From positions 1 through 49,896 of the forward strand of contig NZ_JZJL01000037.1 of NCBI RefSeq assembly GCF_000971335.1: a stretch of 49,896 nt of DNA, written 5' to 3'. Source of the stretch: Chromobacterium vaccinii. Its GTDB lineage: Bacteria; Pseudomonadota; Gammaproteobacteria; Burkholderiales; Chromobacteriaceae. This document shows positions 26,411 through 34,977 of this stretch, in pieces (within the stretch, counting starts at the first letter, position 1; each line of letters opens with the position of its first letter). The notes beneath the pieces are model-generated. The model saw only the letters and a list, made by a program, of their open reading frames with translations, searched no databases and had not been told where the DNA came from. A program made the translations under genes and the position numbers.

Positions 26411-27727
26411 ATGAAATACCCTCTTCTTCCGGAAAGATTTTCCACCCTGCCCCATATCGGGAAATGGCTGCTTTTGTCCGCGCTGGTCGCCGCGCTGACT
26501 GGCAGCGCCTCCGCCCTGTTTCTGTTTTCGCTGGATTGGGCCACGCAAACCCGCCTGAGCCACCCCTGGCTGATCTGGCTGCTGCCGCTGGCCGGCTTCA
26601 TGGTCGGCTTGGCCTACTGGCGGCTGGGGCGCGAGGTGGGGGCCGGCAATAATCTGTTGATCGACGAGATTCACGATTCGAAAAAAACCATTCCGTTGCG
26701 GATGGCGCCGCTGGTGCTGATCGGCACCGTCGCCACGCATTTGTGCGGCGGCTCGGCCGGCCGGGAAGGCACTGCGGTGCAGATGGGCGGCGCGCTGGCC
26801 GACCAGGTGCACAAATGGCTGCCCTTGCTGCGGGAGGACCGTCGCATCCTGTTGATGGCCGGGATCAGCGCCGGCTTCGCCTCGGTGTTCGGCACGCCGC
26901 TCGCCGGCGCGATCTTCGGCCTGGAGGTGCTCGCCATCGGCCGTCTGCGCTACGACGCGATTTTGCCCTGCCTGGCGGCTGCCATTCTCGGCGACCAGAT
27001 CGGGCAGCTCTGGGGCGTGCATCACACGCGCTACCGGATTCCTTTCATTCCAGCGGCCAGCGCTTGGGGGCTGGGCGCTGCGGTGCTGGCCGGCGCCGCC
27101 TTCGGACTGGTCGGCAAGCTGTTCGCCGAGTCCGTTCATGGCTTGGCCAGCGGCTTCAAGCGCTTCATCGCCTTCGCGCCGCTGCGGCCGCTGATCGGCG
27201 GCGGCGCGGTCGCGATCGCAGCCTCGCTGATGGACGCGCAGGCCTATCTGGGCCTGGGCATCCCCACCATCGTGTCCGCCTTCCTGCAGCCGCTGCCGGC
27301 GTACGACTTCGCTGGTAAGCTGGCGTTCACCGTGGCGACGCTGGGTTCCGGCTTCAAGGGCGGAGAAGTCACGCCGCTGTTCTACATCGGCGCCGCGCTG
27401 GGCAACGCGCTGGCGCCGTGGCTGCATCTGCCCTTCCCCTTGCTGGCTGGCATGGGCTTCGTCGCGGTGTTCGCCGGCGCGGCCAATACGCCGCTGGCCT
27501 CCACGGTGATGGCGATGGAGCTGTTCGGGCCGGAAATCGGCGTCTACGCCGGGTTGGCCAGTGTGGTCAGCTATTTATGCTCGGGACACTCCGGCATCTA
27601 CCGCTCGCAGCGGGTGGGCGTTGCCAAGCGGCGCGGCGTGCCGGAGAACATCCGGCTGGCGGAGTGGCCGGCATTGCGCCGCGCCGCCAGCCAGAAGGCG
27701 CGCGCGTCCGAGCGCGGCGCCGGTTAG
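26411..27727 (+). CDS. CLC-F type fluoride/proton antiporter
   Basis: A 438-residue polytopic ClC-family protein. In place of the chloride-channel GSGIP motif it has GNNLLIDEIH, the signature of the fluoride-exporting CLC-F branch; it keeps GSAGREGTAVQMG, GTPLAGAIFGLEVL and the later GSGFKGGEVTPLFYIGAALGN. Family role: expel fluoride from the cytoplasm in exchange for protons. The fluoride riboswitch directly upstream independently supports this function. ATG 26411 is preferred because membrane similarity begins there; an in-frame ATG at 26369 would add 14 residues. The Shine-Dalgarno is weak (TTGGACG). The stop overlaps that of the convergent gene. Confidence 0.93.
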   Translation: MKYPLLPERFSTLPHIGKWLLLSALVAALTGSASALFLFSLDWATQTRLSHPWLIWLLPLAGFMVGLAYWRLGREVGAGNNLLIDEIHDSKKTIPLRMAPLVLIGTVATHLCGGSAGREGTAVQMGGALADQVHKWLPLLREDRRILLMAGISAGFASVFGTPLAGAIFGLEVLAIGRLRYDAILPCLAAAILGDQIGQLWGVHHTRYRIPFIPAASAWGLGAAVLAGAAFGLVGKLFAESVHGLASGFKRFIAFAPLRPLIGGGAVAIAASLMDAQAYLGLGIPTIVSAFLQPLPAYDFAGKLAFTVATLGSGFKGGEVTPLFYIGAALGNALAPWLHLPFPLLAGMGFVAVFAGAANTPLASTVMAMELFGPEIGVYAGLASVVSYLCSGHSGIYRSQRVGVAKRRGVPENIRLAEWPALRRAASQKARASERGAG

Positions 27728-28506
27728 CGCGCCGGTCCGGGAGGCAGGCCGATCAGCTTCACTTCCATCGGCGCGGTGTCCCGCGGCAGCCACTTGTTAT
27801 AAGTGCGCTTGTAGGTGCCGTCTTTCTTGATCGCCGCGAAGCCGTCCTGCCAGCGCTTGACCTCTTCGGCCGGCGTGCCCCGGGAAAAGGCCAGGTAAAG
27901 TTCCAGCGACTCCAGCACGCGCACCACCTCCACCGCATCGGCCGGCTGATGGATGTCCTTGAGCACGGAGGCGACGACGAAACCACCCTCCACCCACATG
28001 TCATACCTGCCCATCAGCATCTTCTGCGCAGTCACCTGGGGCGTCGGCGCCAGGTCCACCTCGACGAAGCCTGCGGCGGAGGCCGCGTCGGCGAAGATGC
28101 TGCCGCGGTAAGCGCCAACCGGACGCTGGTAGATGCCGGCGCCCAGCGCCAACAATTTGGATGCCTCTCCCTTGCGCGCCAACAGCACGGTTTGCGACAC
28201 CGCGATCGGCCCCAGCAGCGTCATCTGCTTCTCCCGCGCCTCGCTGCGGCCGACGGTAAACAGCATTACGCCGGGACTGGTCAGCAGCTCCTTGTAGCCG
28301 CGCGCCCAAGGCACCACGTCGATCGGGCTGTTGTCGTGGATGCGCGCCTGGATCTCGCGCACCACCTCTACCGCCATTCCGTCGGCGATGCCATTGCGTT
28401 GGAAGGTGATGGGCGGCCACTCCTCGGTGTAAATGGTGATCGCCGGCGCCCGGGCCGACCAGGCGGACAGGCTGAACAGCAACAGGACAAGGGCGCGGAC
28501 CGGCAT
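27724..28506 (-). CDS. Periplasmic substrate-binding protein (SBP_bac_3-like)
   Basis: A 260-residue exported protein: signal peptide MPVRALVLLLFSLSAWSARA, mature start ITIYTEEWPPITFQRNGIADGMAVEVVREIQARI, which is the standard opening of amino-acid/polar-solute binding proteins, followed by VPWARGYKELL and GAYRGSIFADAAS, and YDMWVEGG in lobe 2. Such TEEWPP proteins are common as orphan sensors or binding proteins without a transporter; none is adjacent here. Its stop codon overlaps the CLC-F stop, tail to tail. The ligand is unknown. Confidence 0.83.
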   Translation of the reverse strand: MPVRALVLLLFSLSAWSARAPAITIYTEEWPPITFQRNGIADGMAVEVVREIQARIHDNSPIDVVPWARGYKELLTSPGVMLFTVGRSEAREKQMTLLGPIAVSQTVLLARKGEASKLLALGAGIYQRPVGAYRGSIFADAASAAGFVEVDLAPTPQVTAQKMLMGRYDMWVEGGFVVASVLKDIHQPADAVEVVRVLESLELYLAFSRGTPAEEVKRWQDGFAAIKKDGTYKRTYNKWLPRDTAPMEVKLIGLPPGPAR

Positions 28507-28645
28507 GGCATTCTCCTACGTATAACTATCATTTTCTTGATAGCCGCTGGCCGCCCCGGCTGCCGGCTTATTCGTTATAATGCCGCGTTGTGCCGTCAAT
28601 CCGACGGCATTATCATTCGCGCACCTACCCAGCCTAAGGAACGTC

Positions 28646-29653
28646 ATGAGCCGCATCACCCTCTCCCGTTTTCTGATCGAACAACAGCGCAAGGCGGGCA
28701 CGCTGCCGCCGGAATTGCGTCTGCTGATCGAAACCGTGGGCCGCGCCTGCAAGGCCATCAGCTATTCGGTGAACAAGGGCGCGCTGGCCGACGTGCTGGG
28801 CGAAGCCGGCACCGGCAACATTCAGGGCGAGGCGCAGAAGAAGCTGGACGTGATCGCCAACGACTTCCTGCTGGACGCCAACGAATGGGGCGGCAGCCTG
28901 GCCGCCATGGCGTCGGAAGAGATGGAGCTGCCTTACCACATCCCGGGTGAATACCCGAAGGGCGAATACCTGTTGATGTTCGACCCGCTGGACGGCTCGT
29001 CCAACATCGACGTCAACATATCGGTCGGCACCATTTTCTCCATCCTGCGCTGCCCCGAGGGCGTGACGCAGCCGACCGAGTCTGACTTCCTGCAGCCCGG
29101 CACCCGCCAAGTCGCCGCCGGCTATACCGTCTACGGCCCGCAAACCATGCTGGTGCTGACCTTCGGCAGCGGCGTGCACGGCTTCACGCTGGACCGCGAG
29201 CACGGCTCCTTCGTGCTGACCCATCCGGACATGAAAGTGCCGGAACGCACCGCCGAATTCGCGATCAACATGTCCAATATGCGCCACTGGGAAGCGCCGG
29301 TGCGCCGCTACGTGGAAGAGATGCTGGCCGGCGCGACCGGTCCGCGCGGCCGCGATTTCAATATGCGCTGGGTGGCGTCGATGGTGGCCGAGGTGCATCG
29401 CATCATCACCCGCGGCGGCATTTTCATGTATCCGAAGGACGCGCGCGATCCGTCCAAGGCCGGCAAGCTGCGCCTGATGTACGAAGGCAATCCGATGGCC
29501 TTCATCATCGAGCAGGCCGGCGGCGTCGCCACCAACGGCCATCAGCGCATCATGGACATCCAACCGACCAAGCTGCACGAGCGCGTAGCGGTGTTTCTGG
29601 GTTCCAAGGAAGAGGTGGATCTGGTGACGCGCTACCACGCCGAGCAGCAATAA
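28646..29653 (+). CDS. fbp: Fructose-1,6-bisphosphatase, class I
   Basis: A 335-residue cytosolic gluconeogenic enzyme that removes the 1-phosphate of fructose 1,6-bisphosphate with Mg2+. Visible active-site elements are EEMEL (metal-binding Glu region), [22 protein letters not shown] (the DPxDGSS metal signature), [24 protein letters not shown], and the substrate-binding C-terminal region [23 protein letters not shown] 28646 follows AAGGAAC, and the protein then starts as usual ([18 protein letters not shown]). Single-gene unit with its own terminator; divergent from the binding protein at 27724-28506. Confidence 0.97.
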   Translation: MSRITLSRFLIEQQRKAGTLPPELRLLIETVGRACKAISYSVNKGALADVLGEAGTGNIQGEAQKKLDVIANDFLLDANEWGGSLAAMASEEMELPYHIPGEYPKGEYLLMFDPLDGSSNIDVNISVGTIFSILRCPEGVTQPTESDFLQPGTRQVAAGYTVYGPQTMLVLTFGSGVHGFTLDREHGSFVLTHPDMKVPERTAEFAINMSNMRHWEAPVRRYVEEMLAGATGPRGRDFNMRWVASMVAEVHRIITRGGIFMYPKDARDPSKAGKLRLMYEGNPMAFIIEQAGGVATNGHQRIMDIQPTKLHERVAVFLGSKEEVDLVTRYHAEQQ

Positions 29654-29669
29654 GCGCCAACTTCGCTCG

Positions 29670-29700
29670 AAAAAGCCCGCGTTCTGCGGGCTTTTTCTTT
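29670..29700 (+). terminator. Rho-independent terminator of fbp
   Basis: AAAAGCCCGC / GCGGGCTTTTT stem with a 5-base loop, 17 bp after the fbp stop; A-rich on the left and T-rich on the right, so it may also serve the convergent SRAP gene. Confidence 0.9.
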
Positions 29701-29703
29701 GAC

Positions 29704-30348
29704 TCAGTCGAACAGCGATCCCTGCTGGGGCGGATTCGGAATTTCGCCTTCCGCGCGCATCCTCTCGGCGGCGAAGAGCTGCAGAAATGCCCTGGCCTGC
29801 TCGGGATTGCGGCAGTGCAGCCACTCCTGGTGCAACGCCGCGGGGATGATGACCAGCGAGCGCTTTTCGTCGCCCGGCCGGTGCATGCGGCCCATCACCC
29901 CGTGGCCGTCGGCGTTGATGGTGATCTGGGTGAAGGCCAGGCTGATCGAGCCGTCCGCCTCGCGCCATTCCCGCCACAGGCCAGCCACCGCGAACGGCGC
30001 GCCATCGGCCATGCCGATCTTGGTGCGCACCGCCCGCCCGCTCTCGTAGCAGGGTTCGTAGAAGGCTTGCATCGGCACCAGGCACAGCTGGCAGTTGCGC
30101 CAGGCGTCGCGGTAGCTGCGCAGTTGGCCTATGGTTTCGGCGCGCGCGTTCATGGTGCTCAGCCGCACGCCTTCAGGCAGGTGGCGTTTGGGGACAAAAC
30201 CGTAGCTGGCCATTCGCAGCCCGTCGCGGGTCAGGATGGGCGCCAGATAGTCTTGCCAGGTTTCATCCTGCCATTGCCATTCGCCCGGATCGCAGCCGAA
30301 CCATTCGCGCAGCTGGCCGCGGCTGGGCGGGGTGAAATTGACGCACAT
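29704..30348 (-). CDS. yedK: SRAP-domain abasic-site protein (YedK/HMCES family)
   Basis: A 214-residue protein that begins Met-Cys (MCVNFTPPS), so that removal of Met exposes the catalytic Cys2 used to crosslink abasic sites in single-stranded DNA. Other active-site residues of the family are visible: Asn in LSTMNARAET, Glu in AFYEPCYE and His in GRMHRPGDEKRS. Family role: protect abasic lesions at replication forks. Length is close to E. coli YedK (222). The start at 30348 is fixed by Cys2 and has AAAGAGAAC upstream; the open frame extends far upstream without similarity. Convergent with fbp. Confidence 0.93.
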   Translation of the reverse strand: MCVNFTPPSRGQLREWFGCDPGEWQWQDETWQDYLAPILTRDGLRMASYGFVPKRHLPEGVRLSTMNARAETIGQLRSYRDAWRNCQLCLVPMQAFYEPCYESGRAVRTKIGMADGAPFAVAGLWREWREADGSISLAFTQITINADGHGVMGRMHRPGDEKRSLVIIPAALHQEWLHCRNPEQARAFLQLFAAERMRAEGEIPNPPQQGSLFD

Positions 30349-30486
30349 GTTCTCTTTGCCGGATTTTGTGGCACACAATGATACCGCGCCGACGACTGCC
30401 GGGCGATGCTTGGTCAGAGAGCCTCTTTGGAAAGTCATGACATGCCCCCATGTCATTCCTTCCACTCCCAAGCCAGGAAGCGAACG

Positions 30487-31188
30487 ATGATAGACCTCTA
30501 TTACTGGACCACGCCCAACGGCCACAAGATCACCATCTTCCTTGAAGAGGCCGGCCTGCCCTACCGTATCGAGCCGGTCAACATCGCCACCGGAGATCAA
30601 TTCAAGCCGGATTTCCTGCGAATCGCGCCCAACAACCGCATTCCGGCCATCGTGGACCATGCGCCGCAGGGCGGCGGCGAGCCGATCGGCCTGTTCGAAT
30701 CCGGCGCCATCCTGCTGTATCTGGCCGACAAGACCGGGCGCTTCATTCCGCAAGATTTGCGCGGCCGCAACGAGGCATTGCAGTGGCTGTTCTGGCAGAT
30801 GGGCGGCCTGGGACCGATGGCGGGCCAGAACCACCATTTTTCCCAGTACGCGCCGGAGAAGCTGCCGTACGCGATAGACCGTTACGTGCGCGAAACCGCC
30901 CGCCTCTATCGCGTGCTGGACACGCATCTGTCCGATGGCCGCGATTTCATCGCCGGAGAATACTCGATCGCCGACATGGCAAGCTATCCGTGGATCGTGC
31001 CGCATCAGCGCCAGCAACAGAATCTGGACGATTTTCCGTCTCTCAAGCGCTGGTTCGACCGCATCGCCGAACGGCCCGCCGTGAAACGCGCCTACGCGCT
31101 GGCGGAAACCATCAATACGGCGCCCTCGGTCACCGACGCCTCGCGCGCCATTCTGTTCGGCCAGGACGGCAAGCCGCGAGGCGGCTGA
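30487..31188 (+). CDS. yfcG: Disulfide-bond oxidoreductase / glutathione S-transferase (YfcG-like)
   Basis: A 233-residue cytosolic Nu-class GST. The thioredoxin-fold N-terminus IDLYYWTTPNGHKITIFLEEAGLPYRI carries the TPNGHK motif whose Thr and Asn replace the usual catalytic Tyr/Ser, followed by NNRIPAIVDH and LFESGAILLYLADKTG (glutathione binding). The C-terminal helical domain has LQWLFWQMGGLGPMAGQNHHF, nearly identical to the remembered YfcG sequence. Relatives bind two glutathiones and reduce disulfides. ATG 30487 has AGGAAG upstream. Divergent from the SRAP gene. Confidence 0.92.
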   Translation: MIDLYYWTTPNGHKITIFLEEAGLPYRIEPVNIATGDQFKPDFLRIAPNNRIPAIVDHAPQGGGEPIGLFESGAILLYLADKTGRFIPQDLRGRNEALQWLFWQMGGLGPMAGQNHHFSQYAPEKLPYAIDRYVRETARLYRVLDTHLSDGRDFIAGEYSIADMASYPWIVPHQRQQQNLDDFPSLKRWFDRIAERPAVKRAYALAETINTAPSVTDASRAILFGQDGKPRGG

Positions 31189-31215
31189 GCCTGACCCGCG
31201 CCCCGTGCCCATCAG

Positions 31216-31239
31216 CGGCGGCCCGCAGGCCGCCGTTTT
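31216..31239 (+). terminator. Rho-independent terminator
   Basis: CGGCGGCC / GGCCGCCG stem with a 4-base loop followed by TTTT, 28 bp after the GST gene stop. Confidence 0.8.
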
Positions 31240-31251
31240 GATTGGTTGTTG

Positions 31252-32448
31252 CTAGTGCGAGGCCATCGTCTCGCCGCGCCGCTCATGGCTGAAGCGGATC
31301 AGGATCGCGATCGCCAGCGCGACGAGACCGGCGACGATGGCCATGGCCAGGCCGTAGTCGCCGCCGTTGGTCTTGGCCATATGGGCTTGCAAGGGGCTGT
31401 TGACCGAGGCGAACAGATTGCCCAGCTGGTAGACCAGGCCGGGAAAGGTGGCGCGCACCGCCGCCGGCGATATTTCATTCAAGTGGGCCGGAATCACGCC
31501 CCACGCGCCCTGGACCGAAATCTGCATCAGGAACGCGCCGATGGCCAACAGCAGCGGCGTGCTGGTGAAAGCCCATAGCGGCAATACCGGCAGCGCGAAC
31601 AGCGCGGCCAGCGTGATCGCGTTGCGCCGGCCGATTTTCTCGGACAGGCTGCCAATGGCCAAGCCGCCGACGATGGCGCCGACATTGAGGCAGATGGCGA
31701 TCATCTGCACGGTATGCGGATCGAACTTATGCTGCACGCGCAGGAAGGTTGGATACATGTCCTGGGTGCCGTGCGAGAAGAAATTGAAGCAGGTCATCAA
31801 GATGATGGCGTACAGCGACAGCCGCCATTGGGCCGATATCGCCTGCAGCAAGCCGGGCTTTTCGTGATGGCGCGAAGCTTCCCAGCTGGGGCTTTCCGGC
31901 ACGTTGCGGCGGATGTACAGCGTCAGCAGCGCCGGCAACAGGCTGAGCATGAACATGCCGCGCCAGCCTATGCGCTCGAACAGCTGCCCGAATGCCAGAG
32001 TCGCCAGCAGGTAGCCGCTGGGATAGCCCGCCTGCAGCAAGCCGGAGACGAAGCCGCGCGACTCCTTGGGTATGCTTTCCATGGTCAGCGAAGAGCCTAC
32101 GCCCCACTCCCCGCCCATCGCCACGCCGAACAAGGTGCGCAGCACCAGCAGCGCCATCAGGTTGGGCGCGAAGGCGGAGGAAAATCCCAGTATCGAATAC
32201 AGCGCGATATTGGCCATCAAGACCGGCCTTCGGCCGAAGCGGTCGGCCAGCCGGCCGAATATCAGCGCGCCGATCGGCCGCGCAGCCAGCGTCAGCATGA
32301 TTGCCCAGCTGACCGCCTCGATGTCGGCTCCAAACTCCTTGGCGACATCCTTCAGCACAAACACCATCAGAAAAAAGTCGAACGCGTCCAGGGTCCAGCC
32401 CAGATAGCAGGCGAACACTGTTTGCTTCTGCTCCTTGCTCCAAGCCAT
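31252..32448 (-). CDS. MFS transporter, carboxylate/sugar-acid type
   Basis: A 398-residue, 12-segment major facilitator. The N-terminus CYLGWTLDAFDFFLMVFVLKDVAKEFG is typical of the NanT/JEN/MHS-type carboxylate transporters (the DAFDFF element). The MFS loop 2-3 motif appears as GRLADRFGRRPVL and its second-half copy as GSLSEKIGRRNAI; GVAMGGEWGVGSSLTMESIPKESRG fits the same branch. Likely a proton symporter for an organic acid such as a sialic, lactic or aromatic acid, but the exact substrate is not decidable. ATG 32448 has GGAGAAGAGGC upstream. Single gene. Confidence 0.87.
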   Translation of the reverse strand: MAWSKEQKQTVFACYLGWTLDAFDFFLMVFVLKDVAKEFGADIEAVSWAIMLTLAARPIGALIFGRLADRFGRRPVLMANIALYSILGFSSAFAPNLMALLVLRTLFGVAMGGEWGVGSSLTMESIPKESRGFVSGLLQAGYPSGYLLATLAFGQLFERIGWRGMFMLSLLPALLTLYIRRNVPESPSWEASRHHEKPGLLQAISAQWRLSLYAIILMTCFNFFSHGTQDMYPTFLRVQHKFDPHTVQMIAICLNVGAIVGGLAIGSLSEKIGRRNAITLAALFALPVLPLWAFTSTPLLLAIGAFLMQISVQGAWGVIPAHLNEISPAAVRATFPGLVYQLGNLFASVNSPLQAHMAKTNGGDYGLAMAIVAGLVALAIAILIRFSHERRGETMASH

Positions 32449-32678
32449 GCCTCTTCTCCAGCTCTAGTTATTGTCAGCTCATCCATTCATGATAAATGTA
32501 TTTCATGCGGAGGCCTGGCATCGCAAAAAATAGCAACAAACTTCCACGCGCGATGCGGCGTCACGCAAGCCCAGGCCAATGTTCGCGCGCCCTGGCGCGG
32601 TGATGAAGAAATATCCATGCGCGCTTGCCGATTGACTAATCTGGGAGCACGGCAGGATGAACTGTGGGGGTAAAAGGA

Positions 32679-34523
32679 ATGAGAATTCATCGCGCGTTTC
32701 TTGGGCTTGCCTGCTGTATCGCGTTGACCTCATGCGGGGGCGGAGGGGGCGGAAGCGCAAGCACTGGCTCCGCCACGCTGTCCGGCACGGTCGCCGTCGG
32801 CGCGCCGATGCAGAGTGCCACTCTGACGGTGCTGGGAGCCAATGGCCAGACCGCCAGCGTCAGCGTCAATAGCGACGGCAGTTACAGCAACCTAGACATC
32901 AGCGCGCTGACTGCGCCCTTCCGCCTGCAAGCCTGCGGCCTGGTCAATGCGGTCTATACCTGTCATTACGCCGTAGCCCAAAGCGCAGGCACCGCCAATG
33001 TCACGTCACTGACCACTGCGCTGGTCACGCTGGCCGCCGGCAGCGACGCCGCCAGCATCATGAGCGCCGGCGCGCCATCCGCCAGCGCGCTCAACAACAG
33101 CCAGCAAACACTCCAAAACGCCTTATCGCAAGTGCTGGCCGCATCTGGCCTCAATAGCGGCGCCGATCTCACCACCACAGCCTTCAGCGCCAACCGCACC
33201 GGCATGGACAAGGTGCTGGACGCCATCGCCACCAATACCGGGACCAACGACGGGCATACCTTCGTGCAACTGGAAGGGCGCTTTGGCAGCAGCAATTTCT
33301 ACGCGGACAATAGCGGCAGCCAATCCGGCAGCCTGAGCGACAGCACCTTGCTCAACGGGCTGAGCTTGGACCTGACCAGCATCAGCCAGATATTCGCCGC
33401 ATTGAATAGCGCCGCCGGCAGCAGCAGCGCCAGCGCCTGCACTACCGTGCTGAACAACAGCGCCAGCATGCTGGATCCGCAGTTCACGCTCAGCATCAAC
33501 CAGCAATCCCTCAATACCAGCAATTTCGCGTCGCAAATCTGCGGCTTCCTGTCCCAAGGGGGCCTGCTCGGCGGCAGCGTCGCCAACCCCACGCTGCGCG
33601 ATTGCGACTTCTCCGGCAGCGACAAAACCTGCACAGTCGGCTTCGATGTCATCAACGGCAGCACAGTGCAAGAAGGCGCGGAAATGGCGGTGGTGCTGCG
33701 CAACGGCGCCACGGCATGGAAACTGCTGGGCCAGGCGTCACCCTATGAAATCCATGTCAACGCCAATGCGCAGCGCACGCTGCGGGTTGGCATCAGCAAT
33801 CCGCAACCCAGCTATTACCGCGCGATTTCGTTTGACATCAGCACCAGCGCCAGTGGCGTGAGCAACGCCGTTCAATCCGCCAAGGTTTACCAACGCAACG
33901 CCGCCGGCACCGGCTGGGACGGCACGCCCATCGCTACGCTCAGCAACGCCGGCTGCAGCAGCCAGCCCAGGCTGACCATGCAAGGCAGCACTTGCGGCAG
34001 CACTTGGCTGGGACTCGACAGCTTCAACAATGGCAGCCTGGCATCCGGCGACGCTTTGATCTCCGCCTTCTTCCAGCGCGGACGGAGAGTGAAGATCGAC
34101 CTGTACTCCGACAATGCCTTCAGCAGCCTGCTCGCCAGCGTCATCACCCGCGTGGATGGCGTGCCGCCGCAATCGTCCCAGCTGGCGACGCTGCCTTGGC
34201 TGACCCTGGACAGCGCCAGCCAGAGCGCGTTGGCCAACTATGCCAGCGCCCAAGGCGGCACCTTGAGCTTCTCCTGGACCGGCAGCAATAGCGTCGTCCC
34301 GCATGATGCCTCATTCTGCAACGCCGGCAACTGCAACAGTCCGGTGCAAATCGATCTGAGCGGCAAACTGGGCAGCGCCGGCAGCGCCAGCTTCAACCTG
34401 TCCAGCCTGACGCTGGCCGCCAGCGACTACAAGATGATCGCGCTGTACGGGCGAGACCGCAGCAATCTAGGCTTCGAAAGCAATTATGTCAGTTGCATCA
34501 ACGGCAGCAACGGCTGTCCGTGA
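32679..34523 (+). CDS. Large lipoprotein of unknown function with poly-Gly linker
   Basis: A 614-residue envelope protein. A signal peptide ends in a lipobox (ALTSC), giving an N-terminal lipidated Cys followed at once by six glycines, a common flexible tether. The first domain (GTVAVGAPMQSATLTVLGANG...) resembles a carboxypeptidase-regulatory-like beta-sandwich; the rest is rich in Ser, Ala, Asn and Thr with paired cysteines and no recognised fold. No Asp is present at mature position 2, so outer-membrane sorting is likely. ATG 32679 or the in-frame GTG 32664 (with AGGA upstream) may be the start. Its last 57 bp overlap, on the opposite strand, the end of nrdG. Confidence 0.8.
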   Translation: MRIHRAFLGLACCIALTSCGGGGGGSASTGSATLSGTVAVGAPMQSATLTVLGANGQTASVSVNSDGSYSNLDISALTAPFRLQACGLVNAVYTCHYAVAQSAGTANVTSLTTALVTLAAGSDAASIMSAGAPSASALNNSQQTLQNALSQVLAASGLNSGADLTTTAFSANRTGMDKVLDAIATNTGTNDGHTFVQLEGRFGSSNFYADNSGSQSGSLSDSTLLNGLSLDLTSISQIFAALNSAAGSSSASACTTVLNNSASMLDPQFTLSINQQSLNTSNFASQICGFLSQGGLLGGSVANPTLRDCDFSGSDKTCTVGFDVINGSTVQEGAEMAVVLRNGATAWKLLGQASPYEIHVNANAQRTLRVGISNPQPSYYRAISFDISTSASGVSNAVQSAKVYQRNAAGTGWDGTPIATLSNAGCSSQPRLTMQGSTCGSTWLGLDSFNNGSLASGDALISAFFQRGRRVKIDLYSDNAFSSLLASVITRVDGVPPQSSQLATLPWLTLDSASQSALANYASAQGGTLSFSWTGSNSVVPHDASFCNAGNCNSPVQIDLSGKLGSAGSASFNLSSLTLAASDYKMIALYGRDRSNLGFESNYVSCINGSNGCP

Positions 34524-34970
34524 TCGGGCGCCGAGCCTGAGCAGGCGCTGATTGTCCGATCCCCGCCAGGGTTTGCTTGTCGGCAGATCCTGGCGGTAGC
34601 GGCCGTCTATCAGCACGTCGACGAACTGCAGAATCTCCAGTTCCCGGACCTCTTCGTAGTCATAGCCGGTCCATAGCCAGATGTTCTTGTCCGGATAGCG
34701 CTGCTTGAACATCCGGCACAAGGCCAGAATCTCGTCGCGGTTGGCCGGCAGCAGCGGGTCGCCGCCGGACAGGCTGAGGCCGTCGTGGCCGGCGCAGCGG
34801 CTCAGCAGTTCTTCCCTGGCCTCCGGCGTGAACGGCCGCCCGCTCTTGCGATCCCAGGTCGAGCGGTTGTGGCAGCCGTCGCAGGCGTGCGCGCAGCCGG
34901 TGACGAAAAGCGTGACGCGCACGCCCTCGCCATTGACCAGGTCGCAAGTGTAATAGCGATCGTAATTCAT
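34467..34970 (-). CDS. nrdG: Anaerobic ribonucleotide reductase activating enzyme
   Basis: A 167-residue radical SAM enzyme that generates the glycyl radical on NrdD. The cluster motif CxxxCxxC is GCAHACDGCHN (about residues 25-35); SAM-binding GGDPLL follows and WTGYDYEEV is also conserved. The family region ends near PWRGSDNQRLL, where E. coli NrdG (154 residues) also ends. Here about 18 further residues (SRTAVAAVDATDIIAFEA) follow, lying entirely in the antisense overlap with the lipoprotein gene, so an ancestral stop may have been lost. It starts 7 bp after nrdD, clearly the same operon. Confidence 0.95.
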   Translation of the reverse strand: MNYDRYYTCDLVNGEGVRVTLFVTGCAHACDGCHNRSTWDRKSGRPFTPEAREELLSRCAGHDGLSLSGGDPLLPANRDEILALCRMFKQRYPDKNIWLWTGYDYEEVRELEILQFVDVLIDGRYRQDLPTSKPWRGSDNQRLLRLGARSRTAVAAVDATDIIAFEA

Positions 34971-34977
34971 CCCGCGC

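Noticed and set aside
29704-31212. A 502-codon minus-strand frame that would fuse extra sequence to the N-terminus of the SRAP protein
   Set aside because: SRAP activity needs Cys2 directly after the initiator Met; the upstream part is an antisense shadow of the YfcG-like gene.
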